From: Candidatus Poribacteria bacterium
Lineage (GTDB): Bacteria > Poribacteria > WGA-4E > WGA-3G
Length of the DNA: 64,000 nt
Direction: 5' to 3'
NCBI GenBank assembly: GCA_022827885.1
Contig: JAJEIP010000068.1
Span: 1 to 64,000, forward strand
Shown: positions 1-7,588 of the stretch, in pieces
Position numbering within the stretch: the stretch's first letter is position 1
Layout of the letters: every line of letters begins with the position of its first letter
Position numbers and translations under genes: made by a program
Notes under the pieces: model-generated
The model's database searches: none
Told to the model about the DNA's origin: nothing
Seen by the model: the letters and a program-made list of their open reading frames with translations, nothing else

Positions 1-1
1 T

Positions 2-805
2 GCCGCACCGCATCTGAAGGCTATTATGGAGGTGGGCGGTGCCCATCCCCGAAAAGGACAGATTGATTACCAAACCTGCTTCAGACGGAGTATTCGTGTG
101 CTGAGTTGCGCGCCCGCCTTCGCCAAGATGGTGGCTGAGATGGCGTTGGGACATGCGTTGGCTGCCCTACGGAATATCGTTGATGCGGATCGGCGGATGC
201 GGCGTGGTGAAGAGAACTGGGGATGGCGCGGGCAAGCCGACATCTGCACACTTTACAACGCAACAGTAGGTATCATCGGCTATGGAAACCTCGCGCGGGA
301 ACTGCGACAGTTGTTGGCACCCTTTCATTGTAAACTACACGCTTACGATCCGTGGCTTCCTGATACACATCTACAACAGCAGGGGATACAGCCGATGGGG
401 CTGGAGGAACTCTTGCAAACGTGTGATGTCACCTTCGTCTTAGCGATTCCAACACAGGAAAACAGGGAGTTGCTCACTTACGAGAAACTGGAACAAATTA
501 AGCCGGGGGCAGTCCTCGTTTTAGCAAGCCGCTCACATCTCGTTGATTTCGACGCACTCCTTGCGTTAACAAACGCAGGTAGGTTTCGAGCGACGATTGA
601 TGTCTATCCTGAAGAACCGACTCCACCTGATCATCCAGTCCGAGAGACTGAAAATACAATACTGACGTGTCACATGGCGGGTGCCATTGATCACGCTCTT
701 TTCGATATCGGCAGAATGGTTACGGATGACGTTGAAGCTATCTCAGTAGGGTTACCACCAATCCATATGCAAGTCGCACACCCCGAACTTGTTGCAAGAC
801 GTTGA
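2..805 (+). CDS. D-isomer 2-hydroxyacid dehydrogenase, 5' end outside window
   Basis: NAD(P)-dependent reduction of a 2-keto acid or oxidation of a 2-hydroxy acid in the cytosol; substrate unknown. The reading frame is open from base 2, so the gene begins before the window. Counted from the first in-frame Met (base 26), the nucleotide-binding motif GIIGYGNLA lies at residues 82-90, with the third glycine of GxGxxG replaced by alanine. The family's catalytic Arg (LASRS, R169), Glu (VYPEEP, E196) and His (TCHMAG, H216) are all present. About 265 residues are visible, against 310-340 usual for the family, so only part of the N-terminal substrate domain is missing. It is convergent with the TPR gene, only 23 bases away. 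Confidence 0.85.
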   Translation, partial: AAPHLKAIMEVGGAHPRKGQIDYQTCFRRSIRVLSCAPAFAKMVAEMALGHALAALRNIVDADRRMRRGEENWGWRGQADICTLYNATVGIIGYGNLARELRQLLAPFHCKLHAYDPWLPDTHLQQQGIQPMGLEELLQTCDVTFVLAIPTQENRELLTYEKLEQIKPGAVLVLASRSHLVDFDALLALTNAGRFRATIDVYPEEPTPPDHPVRETENTILTCHMAGAIDHALFDIGRMVTDDVEAISVGLPPIHMQVAHPELVARR

Positions 806-828
806 ACGCAATGTCGCAAATCTCTCAA

Positions 829-1713
829 TTAATACGGCAATTCAATAGATAAGGTCGCCAAAAACTCGTCTGTTACGCGGCGATTGTATACGCGGGCTGC
901 AATGACTGAGCCGTAGATGTTGCCGACATAGAAGATACTGCTGATCGTGCCGAGCGTCCACCCCTTCACCGACGAAAACCCATCTCTCTGGAAACCGTCG
1001 TAAGCCTGCCAACCCGTTAAGCTGACCATGAATAGCGAAGTGAGCGCATCGCCGAGCCTTTCTGTATAGAGCCGTCCAGCCCCAGGAACGATTGTGGAGA
1101 GGATCCCAGCCAAAAGCGGACTCCGAGTCGGCAGCCGAGCGCCCCTCTCTGCATAATCGTGATACACTATCGCTTTTTGGATGACCGAAGTCACTTCCGA
1201 TCCCCGCAACGTCTTGAAAATCTCACCCGCTTCGGACCACTGTTTTTGCATCAGATAAGACAGTCCGATTAACTGCTCGGCTTCGGCGTGTTGCCGTGTA
1301 TCTGTTATATGTGGCAGTGTTTCATGTAGAAACAACGCAGTCTGTTCAAACCGATCTGTCAGAAAATAGGTCGCACCGATCTGATAGTAAACACGGCTCA
1401 TAAACCGCCCTTCAGGGTGCATCTGTAAAAGCATCTGAAAATTCTGGAGAGCCTGTTCGGTTTGACCCGCAAAACGATAACACAGGGCAATTCTATAGCG
1501 AATCTGCTCGCTTTCTTGTGGCTGATAAAAGAGATAACGTTCGTATTCACCGGCTGCACGGAGGTAATCGCCTTGCTCATACAGAAAATCAGCGAATTTA
1601 CGGACGTTTTCGGGGGCATAGTATTCAATAGAGTCTTCGGCGGCTACGACGGATAGGAGCGTAAGCGTAAAGAAAATTACGAACAGGAATTTGGGTAATT
1701 GGGTGATGTTCAT
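829..1713 (-). CDS. Secreted TPR-repeat protein with hydrophobic C-terminal region
   Basis: 294 residues. Residues 1-25 form a signal peptide (hydrophobic run ending VVAA before EDS). Residues 35-190 contain TPR-like helical pairs such as GDYLRAAGEYERYL and GQTEQALQNFQMLL, which usually mediate protein contacts. Residues 200-275 are glycine-rich and hydrophobic (GILSTIVPGAGRLY and later segments), suggesting two or three membrane-associated helices. It is the last gene of a run LolA-like, YidD, TPR, all on the minus strand, so an envelope role is inferred. The 64-base gap upstream contains the palindrome at 1729-1749. The precise function is not recognised. Confidence 0.75.
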   Translation of the reverse strand: MNITQLPKFLFVIFFTLTLLSVVAAEDSIEYYAPENVRKFADFLYEQGDYLRAAGEYERYLFYQPQESEQIRYRIALCYRFAGQTEQALQNFQMLLQMHPEGRFMSRVYYQIGATYFLTDRFEQTALFLHETLPHITDTRQHAEAEQLIGLSYLMQKQWSEAGEIFKTLRGSEVTSVIQKAIVYHDYAERGARLPTRSPLLAGILSTIVPGAGRLYTERLGDALTSLFMVSLTGWQAYDGFQRDGFSSVKGWTLGTISSIFYVGNIYGSVIAARVYNRRVTDEFLATLSIELPY

Positions 1714-1728
1714 ATATTTCTTAGATCC

Positions 1729-1749
1729 GGTGCGGTTAGAAACCGCACC
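1729..1749. repeat. Palindrome GGTGCGGTT-AGA-AACCGCACC
   Basis: Perfect 9-base stem with a 3-base loop, followed directly by TACC. It lies between yidD and the TPR gene. It is one member of a window-wide family of short palindromes whose stems differ. Confidence 0.75.
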
Positions 1750-1777
1750 TACCAGATGCTATAGGGGACAGAATTAT

Positions 1778-2206
1778 TTATTTAAAGGTTGCATAGTTTG
1801 AAACGGGGTCAATGTATTTTCCTGTCGTCTCATCTTTGTGGTAATGCTGCGCCTGAGACCCGTTGCACCGAAGGAGTCTATCCGCTGTCAGCAGTATCCC
1901 TCGTCCGACACCATATTCCTGTATACACGCCATGCCGAAGTGGGAACACGTCGGTTGGAAGTTGCATGATGGACCGTCTTGGCTGGAGACAAACTTCTGA
2001 TAGAGCCTAATCAATCCCATCGCAACGAGTTTTAGTTCGGAAGGTGCCTCTGGGTTAAAACGGACAGTTTCCTGTGCTCTCGGCATTGTAATTGGGTTGA
2101 CTTTACGAATGAATGTTAGGTCCGCGGCTTCACCCGCAAACGCAGGTAAACCGAAAAAAACAACGAACACACAGAACACACTGAAAAGGACGAGACGGTT
2201 TACCAT
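1778..2206 (-). CDS. yidD: YidD-family membrane protein insertion efficiency factor, secreted variant
   Basis: 142 residues. The core matches the YidD (DUF37) pattern: IRLYQKFVS, then SCNFQPTCSHF, then a GxGxG-like turn and LLTADRLLRC, with cysteines placed as in the family. YidD normally sits at the inner membrane near YidC and aids membrane-protein insertion, and is 70-110 residues long. This copy has a clear N-terminal signal peptide (residues 1-24) and a spacer of about 35 residues, so it may act in the periplasm or be membrane-anchored by the signal. It overlaps the LolA-like gene by 7 bases, implying translational coupling. It is not in the classical rpmH-rnpA-yidD-yidC locus. Confidence 0.85.
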   Translation of the reverse strand: MVNRLVLFSVFCVFVVFFGLPAFAGEAADLTFIRKVNPITMPRAQETVRFNPEAPSELKLVAMGLIRLYQKFVSSQDGPSCNFQPTCSHFGMACIQEYGVGRGILLTADRLLRCNGSQAQHYHKDETTGKYIDPVSNYATFK

Positions 2207-2919
2207 TTGATCTCTTTGACCTCCACCGATGCAGGAATTGTGAAATCGAGTATTGAATTGCGTGGCTCTACGTTTACCTGTGGCTTGCTATAGACAACCT
2301 GTTCGCGTTGGAGTACTTCAGATTCCTCACCGTAGGTGCTGGAAGTAACCATCATCGGAACATAGTTGATACCGACTTTGCTGTGGTTCTGATAATGCGA
2401 TCTGGCGATGATATACCCTTTCGGATTCTTGACTTCGGCAGAGATAAGCCTGTCGTCTTGCATGCCGAGGATAACAGTACCGAGCGTGTCTTTCGCTCTC
2501 TTAGGCGGACGCCAGTAACTATAGAGTACCCCTTTTACGATATCGTGCCTTTCCAAAGAATACCCGATCGCTGTCAATCCATGCTCGGCTTGCGTGGACT
2601 GGATAATGGACTCAACAAACGGAAGTGGAATCCGCCCCTCAGAAATAAATCGAAACGCCTGCTTCTCTATGGGATAATAAATTTCAAGGGCATTGTTCTC
2701 TATAATCATTATTTGCCTAAGGGGCTCGACGACCTCAATGACAACTCGCGCCTCTTTTACATTGTAGTGAAGGGTCCCTGCAATGTGTTCGGTTTTGTCG
2801 TTTTCGGTTAATTCGCGCGTAAAGTCCAGGGAGAGGGTCTTTAATGGCGCTGCATGGAGCACACCGACGCACAAGAGTATGAACAAAAATATTATGGAAA
2901 TATGAAGGCTTTTAAGCAT
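2200..2919 (-). CDS. LolA-like outer-membrane lipoprotein carrier / sorting protein
   Basis: 239 residues. Signal peptide at 1-23 (ISIIFLFILLCVGVLHA). The rest has the LolA/LolB pattern: LSLDFTRE at the start of the mature protein, IAGTLHYN, IMIIENNALEIYYP and later paired beta strands. LolA-like proteins bind the acyl chains of lipoproteins in the periplasm. Sequence conservation is low in this superfamily, so a specific LolA role is inferred. The context of YidD and a secreted TPR protein downstream fits envelope biogenesis. Confidence 0.65.
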   Translation of the reverse strand: MLKSLHISIIFLFILLCVGVLHAAPLKTLSLDFTRELTENDKTEHIAGTLHYNVKEARVVIEVVEPLRQIMIIENNALEIYYPIEKQAFRFISEGRIPLPFVESIIQSTQAEHGLTAIGYSLERHDIVKGVLYSYWRPPKRAKDTLGTVILGMQDDRLISAEVKNPKGYIIARSHYQNHSKVGINYVPMMVTSSTYGEESEVLQREQVVYSKPQVNVEPRNSILDFTIPASVEVKEIKW

Positions 2920-2927
2920 TTTACTTT

Positions 2928-3716
2928 TTACAATGCCTCAACCGGATTCTTTGGGAGTTTTAGCCGCGTGCGAACGGCTTGGCGGACCTCATCACAGATA
3001 TGCATAGCGTGCTGGGTATCTTCTGCGGTTCTTGAATCTCCCGGATATCGAGGATCCACTGCATATCCTGCTATTCTCTTAAGGTCAGGCTGCCAATGAG
3101 ACCAATCCGGAAGCGTCTGGACAATCACATCCAGTAATTCGACAAGGTTATGGGTCCTTGGCGCGCGGATGTTCACTTCCTGCAGCCACGCCTTGAGATA
3201 TTTTTCGATACACTGCTGGACATGGAAACAGATAGAATTATGGAGCTGATTTGATGATTGATGTATCAACTGTGCTACACTGTAGTCTTCTTCAGCCTTT
3301 TCTATCCACTCCAACGTCAATGGGTTCATGCCGTTCTTCTCCTTTTCGGCGAGGCTTATTCCGTCATGTGTGAATTGTAGGTTTTTGACGTTGCAGGCTG
3401 CATCGGATCCATGGAGCAACTCCCCTTTTTCGGTGATCTCGCGGAGAAACCAGTCGTTATATGAGACGCGATACGCAATTTCTTCTGGCGAGCGTACCCA
3501 AAGGTCCATATTGAAACGACGCGGAATCTGTTGATGAATTTCAATCGCTTTACGAGTAAACTCTGACTTCGGAATATCCATCACAACAAGCAAATCTACA
3601 TCCGAGTCCTCTGTCGGCGTGCCATAGGCATAGGAGCCAAAAAGGATTACTTGGAGCGGTGCGAATCCCCGAACGATGTCATCACATGTCGCTTGAATAT
3701 CTTCCCGGGTAACCAT
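2928..3716 (-). CDS. Single-chain nucleotidyltransferase-HEPN fusion (MNT-HEPN)
   Basis: 262 residues. The start at 3716 is chosen because AAGGAGG lies six bases upstream; a longer open frame reaching 3851 has no such site and would run into the promoter. The N-terminal half is a minimal nucleotidyltransferase with GSYAYG and DSDVD in the exact GSx10DxD arrangement (about residues 25-40). The C-terminal half starts near MNPLTLEWIEKAEEDY and is a HEPN domain with the RNase-type Rx4H motif in RAPRTHN. In known MNT/HEPN toxin-antitoxin pairs the two parts are separate proteins, where the transferase AMPylates and silences the HEPN RNase. Here they share one chain, joined by about 25 residues. 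A role as a self-controlled stress or defence module is inferred. Confidence 0.85.
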   Translation of the reverse strand: MVTREDIQATCDDIVRGFAPLQVILFGSYAYGTPTEDSDVDLLVVMDIPKSEFTRKAIEIHQQIPRRFNMDLWVRSPEEIAYRVSYNDWFLREITEKGELLHGSDAACNVKNLQFTHDGISLAEKEKNGMNPLTLEWIEKAEEDYSVAQLIHQSSNQLHNSICFHVQQCIEKYLKAWLQEVNIRAPRTHNLVELLDVIVQTLPDWSHWQPDLKRIAGYAVDPRYPGDSRTAEDTQHAMHICDEVRQAVRTRLKLPKNPVEAL

Positions 3717-3737
3717 GTGAAACCTCCTTTTAATCAA

Positions 3738-3767
3738 AGTATAACATACTTGACAAGGGTTTGTCAA
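3738..3767 (-). promoter_or_regulatory. Candidate sigma70-type promoter for the MNT-HEPN gene
   Basis: On the minus strand TTGACA is followed after 18 bases by TATACT, about 20 bases before the start codon. It lies in the 70-base gap after the ECF ATPase gene. Confidence 0.55.
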
Positions 3768-3786
3768 AACTCCCGGTAGAGAGAAA

Positions 3787-5316
3787 TTATGATAGCGATG
3801 CCTGGTGTAGAAGTTCAGGATTTGCAAAAGCAGCATCTGGCGCGCCGTCAAAAATTACTGCCCCCTCGCGCAATAAGAGGACACGATCCGCGTATCTCAA
3901 GGTGAGTTCCGTGTCGTGTGTTGCAAAAATGAGGGTTTTATTTTCGTGGCGGATCTCGTCGCAGAGTTCGTCCATCAACTGGTGGAGATGTTGCGCATCT
4001 TGACCCGTGGTGGGTTCATCAAGGAGGAAAAGGTCAGGGTGTAGCGAAAAGGTTGCTGCGACAGCAACCCGTTGGCGTTGTCCTCGGGAGAGCGAATAGG
4101 GTGCCTCCGAGTCAAGATTCCGTAAGTCAAACCGAGCGAGCGTTCCATCAATCCTATTTTCGAGGATCTGTGCGGGAAATTTGAGATTTTTGGGTCCGAA
4201 GGCAACTTCATCGCGAACCGTCTCCGCTTGTAGCAATAGGTCTGGATCCTGAAAAACGATACCGACTTTACCCGCCAACTGATGAAGTTTCGGACGATTG
4301 GACGCCTTCCCAGCAAGGACAATCTCCCCTGCCGCCGGACGCAACAACCCCGCGATGAGATGGATCAAAGTTGTTTTCCCAGAGCCGTTTGCTCCCATGA
4401 TAGCGAGTACTTCCCCACGCGGCACCGCGCAGGAGATTGAACGCACTGCATCTTCATCGGTGTTCGGATAACTGAATTGGAGTTCTCGGATGCGGAGGAG
4501 AGGATTTTGAGATGTTGCCTCACAAGCACCCTTTCGGGATATAGTTGAGGGGGCCCCGCGCGAGGCTTCCTCGGTTTTCGGAACCTGCACACCCAAACGC
4601 TGATATGGCGTGAGATCTTGAAACGCCTCCGCTTCGGACAGGTCCAGATAGAGTCGTCCTGCGTCCATCAGCCATACACGATCACACAACGGCGCAACTT
4701 CCTGGGTTCGATGGGTTGCCAAAACGACTGTTATGCCTAACTCCTTATTCAACTTTGTGACGATAGTGAGGATATCGCGGGTCCCCTGCGGATCGAGATG
4801 GCTCGTCGGTTCATCTAACAGCAGGACGTGCGGTTGCATAGCACAGACAGCCGCAAGCGCGACGCGCTGTTTTTGACCGCCAGAAAGCGATGCGATCTCC
4901 CGTGAGGCAAAGTCGGGAAGTCCTACCTGTTTCAAGGCAGCAGCAATCCGTTCCTTAATTTTTTCGGGAGGAAAACCGAGATTTTCGAGTCCAAAAGCGA
5001 TTTCGTCCTCGACTCGCGTGCAAAAGAGTTGATCGTTGGGGTTTTGGAAAAGGAGAGCGGCCTGTTGACACGTTGTCGCCAGCGGCTGCGTAGCGAGGTC
5101 TTGACCGTTAAGACGCACCGTTCCGGTAAGTGTTCCTGCTGAAGCATGTGGTATCAAACCGTTCAGTGTCCGCAGCAAAGTAGATTTGCCGCATCCGGTT
5201 GGCCCCGTCAGTAGCACAAACGCTCCCGAAGGAATGCATGTTGTAATACTGTGCAGCGTCGGGGTCTCACGACTCGGATAGGTAAAACCGAGATTTTCTA
5301 TCTCAATGGACGCCAT
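3787..5316 (-). CDS. Duplicated ECF-type ABC transporter ATPase (EcfA-EcfA' fusion)
   Basis: 509 residues holding two complete ABC ATPase domains. Domain 1: Walker A GPTGCGKST (38-46), signature LSGGQKQR, Walker B LLLDEPTSHLD, H-loop LATH. Domain 2 begins near residue 275: GANGSGKTT, LSRGQRQR, LFLLDEPTTGQD, FATHD. The order and the phrases QNPNDQLF and FQDPDLLLQ are typical of energy-coupling-factor ATPases for vitamins or metal ions (YkoD-like). Such transporters also need an EcfT membrane protein and a substrate-binding S component, and neither is encoded in this window. The gene starts 8 bases after the radical SAM stop, so the two are probably co-transcribed. Substrate unknown. Confidence 0.85.
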   Translation of the reverse strand: MASIEIENLGFTYPSRETPTLHSITTCIPSGAFVLLTGPTGCGKSTLLRTLNGLIPHASAGTLTGTVRLNGQDLATQPLATTCQQAALLFQNPNDQLFCTRVEDEIAFGLENLGFPPEKIKERIAAALKQVGLPDFASREIASLSGGQKQRVALAAVCAMQPHVLLLDEPTSHLDPQGTRDILTIVTKLNKELGITVVLATHRTQEVAPLCDRVWLMDAGRLYLDLSEAEAFQDLTPYQRLGVQVPKTEEASRGAPSTISRKGACEATSQNPLLRIRELQFSYPNTDEDAVRSISCAVPRGEVLAIMGANGSGKTTLIHLIAGLLRPAAGEIVLAGKASNRPKLHQLAGKVGIVFQDPDLLLQAETVRDEVAFGPKNLKFPAQILENRIDGTLARFDLRNLDSEAPYSLSRGQRQRVAVAATFSLHPDLFLLDEPTTGQDAQHLHQLMDELCDEIRHENKTLIFATHDTELTLRYADRVLLLREGAVIFDGAPDAAFANPELLHQASLS

Positions 5317-5323
5317 GGTCTAA

Positions 5324-7306
5324 CTAACTCAGTCCTTCAATCTGGACAGGGACAGAACCGAAGAGTTGCTCTAAATGCCGTTGGACAGAGTCTCGGAAAG
5401 CGTCAAAAGATTCTTGGACGTTCTGCTTGAAATCGTCGTGGAGTTGCTCGTGTTGCGCACGAACCCGGGTAAAGAGATTGTGGACATACGTCTGGAGCTC
5501 ACCGAGTCTTTCAGTCTGTGCCTTAGCGAAAGTGCCGACAGCCGCTTTAAAAGCATTGAACTCCGCGTCCAAGTACTCCTTGAACACCGACTTCTGAAAC
5601 CCGGCAAGTGCACTGTGCGCTGCGTATCGGAAATCCTCGTGAATCGAATCGTACTCCTTCTTAACACGATCAAAGAGTTGCCGTGAATAATTCTGAATCT
5701 CACCCATCCGGTTGTCTGGTGCGTGTGAAAACTGTGAGATCTCCTCCTTAAACGTATCCATTTCGTGATCCAAGAACTTTCTGAAATCTTCAACAGCGAT
5801 CGTATGACGCGTTGTTTTCTCCAGGTGGTACCCCATGACTGCCAATCGCACGGCTTCCGGGAACATCTTACGATGGTTTTTGAGTGTCTTGAACAAATAG
5901 CGGGTGTACTCCCATCCTTGTCTGGAGAAAAGTTGTTGCTGGATGGATCTCATAAAGGCACGCAATTCTTCCATCCGAATCGGTCTCACATTGTGTGATG
6001 TACGTGGCATGTGCTCAAGCAGCGTCAAACACCGTGCAAAATAGTTCTTTAGGGTCGGATCATAGAGCGTCGAAACGACCCGTCTATATTCCGCCATAAG
6101 TTCCTCGCGCGGCATTTCCGGCACAAAATTAAGGGTCATGTCGGTCTGATTTCCGCTGGACTCCCCAAGCAACCGATCTTCCTGTTTCAATCGGTGCCAA
6201 AGATCCGTCTCCTTCAAAGCCGTCAGCAGGCCAGCCATCGCCATCGGTATACCGGCTTTCTGAATAAAATCGATGTGAGAATCAAACTCGGTGTCCCCAT
6301 CAAGCCCAATAATAAACCCACCTGTGACCTCCATCCCCTTGCTCTGTATCTTCCTGATTGCCCGCAAGAGGTAACTCCCGGCCTCTTCCTCCTTGCTGGT
6401 GTTCTGTCCTTTGGAGGTACCGAGGAGTGCTTCATCGTTGGGACTTTCAATACCGAGGAATACCATGTTAAAACCTGCCCCGCTCATTGCGTCGAGCATC
6501 TCTGGGATTTCAACGAGGTTTACACTGGCTTCGGTATAGAGCGAAAACGGGAATTGGCGTTCCTCCTGCCATTGTTGCACAGCCGGCAATAAACGCATTG
6601 CATCGCGTTTGTTACCGATAAAATTGTCATCCACAACGAACATCGCACCATCCCACCCAAGTTTATAGAGCATCTCAAACTCAGCGAGCATCTGTTCATT
6701 GCTTTTCGTGCGTGGCACGCGTCCAAACAACTTCGTAATATCGCAAAACTCGCAATTGAAAGGACATCCCCGCGAAAACTGGAGTGCCATGGATCCGTAA
6801 GAATTGATGTTAATAAGGTCATAGCGGGGGGGTGGCGTCTTCGTGATATCCGGTTTCCGCTTCTCGCGATAAATCTCTTGTGCACTACCGCTCTCAAAAT
6901 CGGTTAAGAAGTCTTCAAAGATCTCCTCAACTTCACCAAAGAGAAAATGGTCAATCTCAGCATCGGTTTCCTCTTTGATATTATCATAGTAGGAAGTCGG
7001 GTGTGGTCCTCCAGCGATGATAGGGACTGAGGCGCGATTACAGCGTTCGGCAACTTCATAAAGCGAGTCTTTTTGAACGATCATCGTCGATGTCAATGCG
7101 ACATCCGCCCATTCGAGATGTGCATCCGTCAGCGGTTCGATGTTCATATCGACGACTTTTAAGTTATAATTCTTGGGGAACATTCCGGCGATCGTCAACA
7201 ATCCAAGCGGTGGCATCGATGATTTTTTACCAAGAAATTCTAAGGCGTACTTAAAGCCCCAGTAGGACGGCGGGAATTTTGGATAAACAAATAAGGCATT
7301 TGGCAT
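5324..7306 (-). CDS. B12-binding-type radical SAM protein with DUF4070-like region and duplicated helical tail
   Basis: 660 residues. Residues 1-140 form a cobalamin-binding-like Rossmann domain. The radical SAM cluster motif CPFNCEFC (C181, C185, C188) follows, then a TIM-barrel core with GGFIIGLDGDT. Residues 400-500 resemble DUF4070 as found in HpnP-like methylases and related enzymes. These enzymes generate a 5'-deoxyadenosyl radical for methylation or rearrangement; the substrate is unknown. The last 150 residues are unusual: two adjacent 67-residue units (about 508-574 and 575-641) align closely and look coiled-coil. The enzymes I recall from this class end before such a tail. The gene is followed directly by the ECF ATPase. 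Confidence 0.8.
   Translation of the reverse strand: MPNALFVYPKFPPSYWGFKYALEFLGKKSSMPPLGLLTIAGMFPKNYNLKVVDMNIEPLTDAHLEWADVALTSTMIVQKDSLYEVAERCNRASVPIIAGGPHPTSYYDNIKEETDAEIDHFLFGEVEEIFEDFLTDFESGSAQEIYREKRKPDITKTPPPRYDLININSYGSMALQFSRGCPFNCEFCDITKLFGRVPRTKSNEQMLAEFEMLYKLGWDGAMFVVDDNFIGNKRDAMRLLPAVQQWQEERQFPFSLYTEASVNLVEIPEMLDAMSGAGFNMVFLGIESPNDEALLGTSKGQNTSKEEEAGSYLLRAIRKIQSKGMEVTGGFIIGLDGDTEFDSHIDFIQKAGIPMAMAGLLTALKETDLWHRLKQEDRLLGESSGNQTDMTLNFVPEMPREELMAEYRRVVSTLYDPTLKNYFARCLTLLEHMPRTSHNVRPIRMEELRAFMRSIQQQLFSRQGWEYTRYLFKTLKNHRKMFPEAVRLAVMGYHLEKTTRHTIAVEDFRKFLDHEMDTFKEEISQFSHAPDNRMGEIQNYSRQLFDRVKKEYDSIHEDFRYAAHSALAGFQKSVFKEYLDAEFNAFKAAVGTFAKAQTERLGELQTYVHNLFTRVRAQHEQLHDDFKQNVQESFDAFRDSVQRHLEQLFGSVPVQIEGLS
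5384..5785 (-). repeat. Two 201-base in-frame tandem units in the radical SAM gene
   Basis: The encoded units start FRKFLDHEMDTFKEE and FKEYLDAEFNAFKAA and keep matching positions such as RMGEIQNYSRQLFDRV and RLGELQTYVHNLFTRV. The DNA has diverged, so the duplication is old. Confidence 0.75.
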
Positions 7307-7399
7307 AATATATATCTATCTCCTTGCGGGCGCAACTTCCATGCCCACATTGCCAAAATTTTTTTGAATAATTTATAAATTTAATGACTCATACTAATT

Positions 7400-7428
7400 A
7401 TGATACCACAATTTCAAATTTTTATCAA
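7400..7428 (-). promoter_or_regulatory. Candidate promoter for radical SAM / ECF ATPase operon
   Basis: On the minus strand TTGATA, 17 bases, then TATCAT: five of six matches to each sigma70-type element. About 95 bases upstream of the radical SAM start, in an AT-rich gap. Confidence 0.55.
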
Positions 7429-7517
7429 GTTTTTTTCTTCATCAAGGTCTTGCATTAACTGAGGATTGATTTCTCACAAGGTCGTGATCAGGGAACAGCC
7501 TCTATTGAAGTATTGGT

Positions 7518-7547
7518 TTGCCTGTAGCATCGTGGGTATGTTAAAAT
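7518..7547 (+). promoter_or_regulatory. Candidate promoter for the Omp85 gene
   Basis: TTGCCT, 18 bases, TAAAAT, about 40 bases before the start codon. TAAAAT recurs as -10 in other candidate promoters of this window. Confidence 0.4.
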
Positions 7548-7588
7548 TACTTTCGACGCGTAGGTGCTGATCCAATGGAGAGGAATAG

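Noticed and set aside
5324-7306. Hopanoid C-2 methylase HpnP
   Set aside because: Shares the B12/radical SAM/DUF4070 layout, but no hopanoid genes are nearby and the tail differs; layout alone does not identify the substrate.
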